Assembly: GCA_963733905.1 (NCBI GenBank)
Contig: CAVTEU010000008.1
Span: 1 to 64,000, forward strand
Source: DATADW01 sp963733905
GTDB taxonomy: Bacteria > Actinomycetota > Acidimicrobiia > Spongiisociales > DATADW01
Reading direction: 5' to 3'
Length of the DNA stretch: 64,000 nt
Part shown: piece after piece, positions 59,730 to 64,000 of the stretch
How the letters are laid out: each line of letters opens with the position of its first letter
Numbering within the stretch: position 1 is the first letter of the stretch
Notes under the pieces: model-generated
What the model was told of the DNA's origin: nothing
The model's input: only the letters and a program-made list of their open reading frames with translations
Database searches by the model: none
Position numbers and translations under genes: made by a program

Positions 59730-59747
59730 AGGTTGGCCTTACAACCT
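59730..59747 (+). promoter_or_regulatory. Inverted repeat upstream of the iron-type ABC operon
   Basis: AGGTTG-GCCTTA-CAACCT is a perfect 6-bp inverted repeat 40 bases before the binding-protein ATG. Its AGGTT...AACCT arms recall DtxR/IdeR boxes, though the spacing is three bases too long for the consensus. An iron-regulated operator is possible. Confidence 0.35.
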
Positions 59748-59786
59748 CCTCGTTTGAGCCGATCGTCACCGATTCGACTCCGGGAG

Positions 59787-60798
59787 ATGCGCTTGATGAG
59801 AGCCAGGGCGGTCCTCTTTGTGGTCGCCGTGGCCTGTCTCCTCGCCGCTTGCGGCTCCGGATCGGCGGACGGTCCGCTCGTGGTGTACTCGGGTCGGAGC
59901 GAGGACCTGGTCGGCCCGCTGCTCGATCGGTTCACCGAGGAGACCGGGATCGAGTTGGAGGTCCGTTACGGGGAGAGCCCCGAATTGGCCGCCACGATCC
60001 TCACCGAGGGGGACCGCTCCCCGGCCGACGTGTTCCTGGCCCAGGACCCGGGGTCGCTGGGTCTCGTGTCGCTCGAAGGGCTGTTCCAGCCGCTGCCCGA
60101 CGAGATGATGGCCCGGGTCGACCCCCGATTCGCCGACGCCGAGGGCAACTGGATCCCGGTCTCCGGGCGGAGCCGGGTCGTCGTCTACAACGGCGAGGAG
60201 GTCGGGGACGAGGACCTGCCCCGGAGCCTGGACGAGGTCGTCGACCCGCGCTGGGCGGGCAACGTCGGCGTAGCACCGACCAACGGGTCGTTCCTGTCGT
60301 TCGTCGCCGCCATGATCCTCTCCGAGGGCGAGGAGGCGACCGCCGCGTGGCTGGACAAGCTCGCCGCCAACGACCCGGTCACCTACCCGGACAACAACTC
60401 GATCGTCGCCGCGGTCGAGAGCGGGGAGATTGCGCTCGGCCTGGTCAACCACTACTACCTGTTGCGCCTCGACGCCGAACAGGGCGGCACCGTGGCCAGG
60501 AACGAGTTCCTCGACGACGGCAGCGCCGGGTCGCTGGTCATGCCCGCCGGCGCCGGGGTGCTCGCCTGCTCCGACCGATCCGCCGAGGCCACCCAGTTGG
60601 TCGACTTCCTCCTCTCCGAGGAGGCGCAGAGCTACTTCGCCGACGAGACCTACGAGTACCCGATGATCGATGAGGTCGAGGCGGACCCCGCTCTGCCCGC
60701 GCTCGACCAACTGCAGCCCCCCGACGTCGAGCATGTCCGAGCTGGCGACGGTGCTCGACAGGGCGGCCGAGTTGGTGACCGAGTCGGGGCTGGTGTGA
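59787..60798 (+). CDS. Iron(III)-type ABC transporter substrate-binding lipoprotein (one frameshift near end)
   Basis: About 335 residues of the FbpA/FutA ferric-binding class. The lipobox C-L-L-A-A-C-G ends the signal. The mature part begins L-V-V-Y-S-G-R-S-E-D-L-V, with S-P-A-D-V-F-L-A-Q-D and L-V-N-H-Y-Y-L-L-R; the double tyrosine is typical of ferric-binding proteins. A shift near 60735 precedes the tail E-L-V-T-E-S-G-L-V. The stop overlaps the permease GTG. Confidence 0.85.
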
Positions 60799-62439
60799 CC
60801 GTCGGCGCCGATCGCCCCACCGAATCTGGGGCATTGCCGCTGGCCCCGACCCCCGAGCTCGCCGGTGGCGGTCTTCGGCCGGCGGTTCGGCACGCCCCGG
60901 CCGGGCTGTGGGTTGCGGCGCTTCTCGTCCTCATCCCGGTGGTGGCGCCGCTCGCCTATCTCGGCATCAACATCGCATCGGAGCCGGAGCAGGTCGCCGA
61001 GACGCTCACCTCGGGCCGCACCGGTGAGCTCATCGTCGCCACCGTGGCCCTGGTGGTGGCGGTCACGCTGTCGGCGACGGCACTGGGCACCGCCACCGCC
61101 TGGGTCACCGTCCGGACCGACCTGAAGCGGCCGACGGCTCGTCTTCACGCTGCTCGCCCTCCCCCTGGTGATCCCCTCCTACGTCGGGGCGCTCGCCTAC
61201 GTCGCCGCCCTCGGCCCTCGGGGGATGCTCGCCGAGGTGCTGGGGATCGACCGGCTACCCGACATCACCGGCTTCCCCGGTGCCTGGTTCGCCCTGACCC
61301 TGTTCACCTACCCGTACGTCCACCTCCTGGTGGCGTCTTCGCTGCGAAGGATGGATCGCTCGCTCGAGGAGGCGGCGCGCAGCCTCGGCGCCTCGCCTGC
61401 CCGGGTGTTCCGCACCATCGTCCTCCCCAGGATCCGCCCGGCGCTGGCGGCAAGCGGGACCCTGGTGGCGCTCTACACGCTGTCCGACTTCGGGGCGGTG
61501 TCGCTGATGCGGTACGACGCCTTCACCCGCGCCATCTACGCCCAGTTCGCCGGTCGGCCCAACCGGGTACCGGCCCTCGTGCTGTCGTCGGTGCTGATCG
61601 TCCTCGCCCTGCTCGTGCTGCTTGGCGAGCGTGCCGCCCGGGGACGGGTGGCACCGCCGAGTACGACTACCGCCCGGCCGCCGGCACTGATCCATCTCAC
61701 CACGGGGATGGCGGTGTCGCCGCCGGGTCGGGGTCGGTGCGGTGATCGTGCTCGGGGTGGTGGTGCCGGTGACCGTGCTCGGTTACTGGTTGCTGCGGGG
61801 ACTGGCCGAGGCAGCAGGCGCTCGGCTCGGTCTGGGTGGAGGCGGGACGCTCGCTGCTCGCCTCGGGAGCGGCGGGCGTCGTGGCTGTCCTCGCCGCCAT
61901 CCCGCTGTGCGTGCTGGCGGTGCGCTACCCGAGCCGCTCGTCGGCGCTGGTGGAGCGGACCTCGTGGGTGGTCTACGCCCTGCCCCACATCACCGTCGGC
62001 CTCGCCTTCCTCACACTCGCCGCGCGTCTTGGCCCGCCGATCTACCAGAGCCTCGCCCTGCTGGTGGTCGCCTACGTCGTGCTCTTCCTCCCCCAGGCGC
62101 TCGGCGCCGGCGAGGCGTCGCTCCGCCAGATACCTCCTTCGCTCGAGGAGGCCAGCCGGAGCTTGGGCAGGTCGTGGTGGTCGACCCTGCGTCGGATCAC
62201 GGTGCCGCTGATGGGCAAGGGGCTGATCGCCGGCGGTGCCCTGGTGTTCCTCACCGCGATGAAGGAGCTTCCGGCAACGCTGCTGCTCCGCCCCACCGGG
62301 TTCGAGACCTCTGGCGGTCCGCATCTTGGCGGCGGCATCGGAGAGCCTCTACACCCGGGCCAGCGCCGCCGCCCTCGTCCTGCTCCTGGTCTCGGCGGTC
62401 CCCGTCTACCTCCTGACCATCCGGCGGGCCAATGGCTGA
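60795..62439 (+). CDS. Iron(III)-type ABC transporter permease, double-length FbpB type (several frameshifts)
   Basis: About 545 residues with two homologous six-helix halves. Each half has an EAA loop: L-E-E-A-A-R-S-L-G-A-S-P and L-E-E-A-S-R-S-L-G-R-S-W. The GTG at 60795 overlaps the previous stop (GTGTGA). Shifts near 61140, 61735, 61830 and 62315. It forms the channel for the binding protein upstream. Confidence 0.88.
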
Positions 62440-63489
62440 GGGGCTGTTCGCTCCGACGTCCGGAGCTGGCACCGCTGGCGATCCGCGCCCGTGGGCTGGT
62501 CAAGGCGTTCGGGGAGACGGTGGCGCTCGACGGCTTCTCGGTCGACGCCTGGCAGGGTGACCTCCTCGGCCTTCTCGGACCATCCGGTTGTGGCAAGACC
62601 ACGGCGCTTGCGGGTGATCGCCGGGTTCGAGCGACCGGATGACGGGACGGTCGATGTCGGCGACCGCACCGTTGTCGGGCCCGGCGTCGACATGCCGCCG
62701 GAGCAGCGCCGGGTGGGGATGGTCTTCCAGGACTACGCCCTCTTCCCCCATATGACCGCCGCCGCCAACGTCGCCTACGGGCTCGACGCCAAGGGTGAGC
62801 GGCGCAAGCGGGTCGGCGAGGTCCTCGAGTTGGTGGGGCTCGCCGGTCTGGAGGAGCGTCTCCCCCACGAGCTCTCCGGGGGACAGCAACAGCGTGTGGC
62901 CCTGGCCCGGGCATTGGCCCCTCGTCCCGAGGTGATCCTGCTCGACGAGCCGTTCTCCAACCTCGACGCCGCCCTGCGTGACCGGGTGCGGCGCGAGGTG
63001 CGGTCGATCCTGGTCGAGGCGCGCACCACCTCGGTCTTCGTCACCCATGACCAGGAGGAGGCGCTGGCGATGAGCGACACGGTGGCGGTGATGCGGTCGG
63101 GCCGGGTGGTCCAGGCCGGCCCACCCACCGACGTCTATCTCCGCCCCGCCGAGCCCTGGGTGGCATCGTTCCTCGGTGACGCCGACTTCCTCCCCGGTGT
63201 GGCCAGCGGCGGGATGGTGGAGACCCCGGTGGGGAACTTCGCCAGCGAGCACGAGGGGCGGGTGCAGGTGATGGTCCGTCCCGAGATGGTGGACCTGGTC
63301 CCCGACGAGGAAGCGGCGGCTTTCGTGGTCGACCGGGAGTTCTTCGGCCACGATCAGATGGTCACCGTGGCGCTGCCCGGAGGAGGGACGATCAGGGCAC
63401 GGCTGGGCCCGGCGCCGTGGGTCCGGCCGCAGGCCCGGGTCCGGGTGACCATCGGGGCGGTGACCACCTTCCCGGACCGGTCGCACTGA
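62432..63489 (+). CDS. Iron(III)-type ABC transporter ATP-binding protein, FbpC type (two frameshifts)
   Basis: About 350 residues. Walker A G-P-S-G-C-G-K-T-T, Q-loop V-F-Q-D-Y-A-L-F-P, signature L-S-G-G-Q-Q-Q-R-V-A, Walker B V-I-L-L-D-E-P-F and the switch His in V-T-H-D-Q-E-E-A are all present, followed by a TOBE-like C terminus. Start ATG at 62432 inside the permease end. Shifts near 62455 and 62610. It could also serve other transporters but is clearly part of this operon. Confidence 0.92.
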
Positions 63490-64000
63490 ATGGCCCAGCC
63501 GGTGCTGGGTGCGATCCTCGCCGGGGGCCGGTCGCTCCGCATGGGCGAGGACAAGCTGCTGCTGGAGATTGACGGGGTGCCTTCCGTGCTGCGCGTTGCC
63601 GCGGCTGCTCTCGGTGGTGGCAGCGACGTCGTGGTGGCCGGCCGCGCCGGTACCTGGTTCGGGCTGCCCGGCATCCCCGACCTGGGACGGCCCACCGCGG
63701 ACCGCTGGCCGGGATCGTCACCGCGCTCTCTGCCGCCGGTAGCCGGATGGGTCGCCGTCGCCGGCGTCGACCAGCCGTGGCTGCGCCCGGCAACGCTGGT
63801 CGAGTTGGCTCGGCTGGCCGACGGGGATCGCGCAGTGGTCCCGGTCGACGGATGGGATCCCTCAGGTCACCTGTGCCTTCTACCCCGCTTCGTGGGCCGA
63901 TCCCGCCGCCGCGTTGCTCGACGCGGGACGCCCCGCCCAGGCTCTGCTCGACGACCTCCCCTGGCGGGCGGTGGAGCAGCCGAGTGGGAGGGCTGGGGTG
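63490..64000 (+). CDS. mobA: Molybdenum cofactor guanylyltransferase-like protein (partial at window end)
   Basis: MobA attaches GMP to molybdopterin. The nucleotide-binding start I-L-A-G-G-R-S-L-R-M-G-E-D-K matches the family, with A-V-A-G-V-D-Q-P-W-L as the second Mg site (usually D-x-P). At least two shifts (near 63705 and 63855) and the gene runs off the window. Related CTP:molybdopterin cytidylyltransferases (MocA) share the start motif, so the symbol is tentative. Confidence 0.65.
   Translation, partial: MAQPVLGAILAGGRSLRMGEDKLLLEIDGVPSVLRVAAAALGGGSDVVVAGRAGTWFGLPGIPDLGRPTADRWPGSSPRSLPPVAGWVAVAGVDQPWLRPATLVELARLADGDRAVVPVDGWDPSGHLCLLPRFVGRSRRRVARRGTPRPGSARRPPLAGGGAAEWEGWG

Noticed and set aside
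1..64000. Mobile elements (transposases, integrases, phage genes)
   Set aside because: No transposase, integrase or phage structural motif was seen in any frame, so the frameshifts are not attributed to insertion elements.

Overview
The window is chromosomal DNA of a high-GC Gram-positive, most likely an actinobacterium of the Acidimicrobiia type. This is inferred from three things: the order tuf - rpmG - hadAB-like dehydratase - tRNA-Trp - secE - nusG (the mycobacterial/actinobacterial order), repeated surface-layer-homology (SLH) proteins of the 'GC..GT.CP...R.QMA' kind, and an actinobacterial gene complement (LigD-type ligase, GlgB, ThrE, cyclase-ATPase-TPR regulators). Many genes are broken by single-base shifts. 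In the cases worked through by hand (tuf, hadAB, nuoJ start, the SLH-cupredoxin linker) adding one G or C to a short run restores the frame, so most breaks look like sequence errors and not real pseudogenes. Gene coordinates below span the whole reconstructed gene.

Layout. 1-4.2 kb (minus): translation/secretion cluster with tuf, rpmG, hadAB-like gene, an inserted ECF sigma/anti-sigma pair, tRNA-Trp, secE and the first bases of nusG, plus tRNA-Met and tRNA-Thr upstream of tuf. 4.3-8.2 kb: truncated haemoglobin, a secreted beta-barrel protein, and two tandem SLH-cupredoxin surface proteins with a cupredoxin relic nearby. 8.2-11.6 kb: small-molecule enzymes, including a VOC-ArsR-AHSA1 operon with a clear operator. 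11.6-23 kb: a carbohydrate-use locus (secreted six-hairpin-like protein, sugar ABC transporter without its ATPase, GH130 phosphorylase, mannitol dehydrogenase-family enzyme, SLH-anchored polysaccharide deacetylase, Gfo/Idh/MocA oxidoreductase, sugar isomerase-like TIM barrel). 23-33 kb: two large cyclase-ATPase-TPR regulators flanking ThrE, tRNA-Tyr, a PhyH-like protein and HtpX. 33-39.5 kb: two secreted subtilases. 39.5-48.2 kb: lipoprotein, MidA-like methyltransferase, GlgB, coiled-coil protein, two-domain DNA ligase, a flavoprotein/ferredoxin reductase fusion, an HTH-like protein and a RemA-like protein. 48.2-58.4 kb (minus): a respiratory complex I operon nuoABCD-HIJKLMN that lacks nuoE, nuoF and nuoG. 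58.5-64 kb: a phosphodiesterase-family protein, an iron-type ABC importer (binding protein, permease, ATPase) and the start of mobA.

The most striking points are the absence of the NADH-oxidising module from the nuo operon, with tandem micro-repeats sitting exactly where nuoEFG would be; the tandem SLH-cupredoxin genes whose anchor halves are almost identical while their copper domains differ; a shared leader element in front of rpmG and a VOC gene; and a PhyH-fold protein whose iron-binding aspartate is replaced by glycine.
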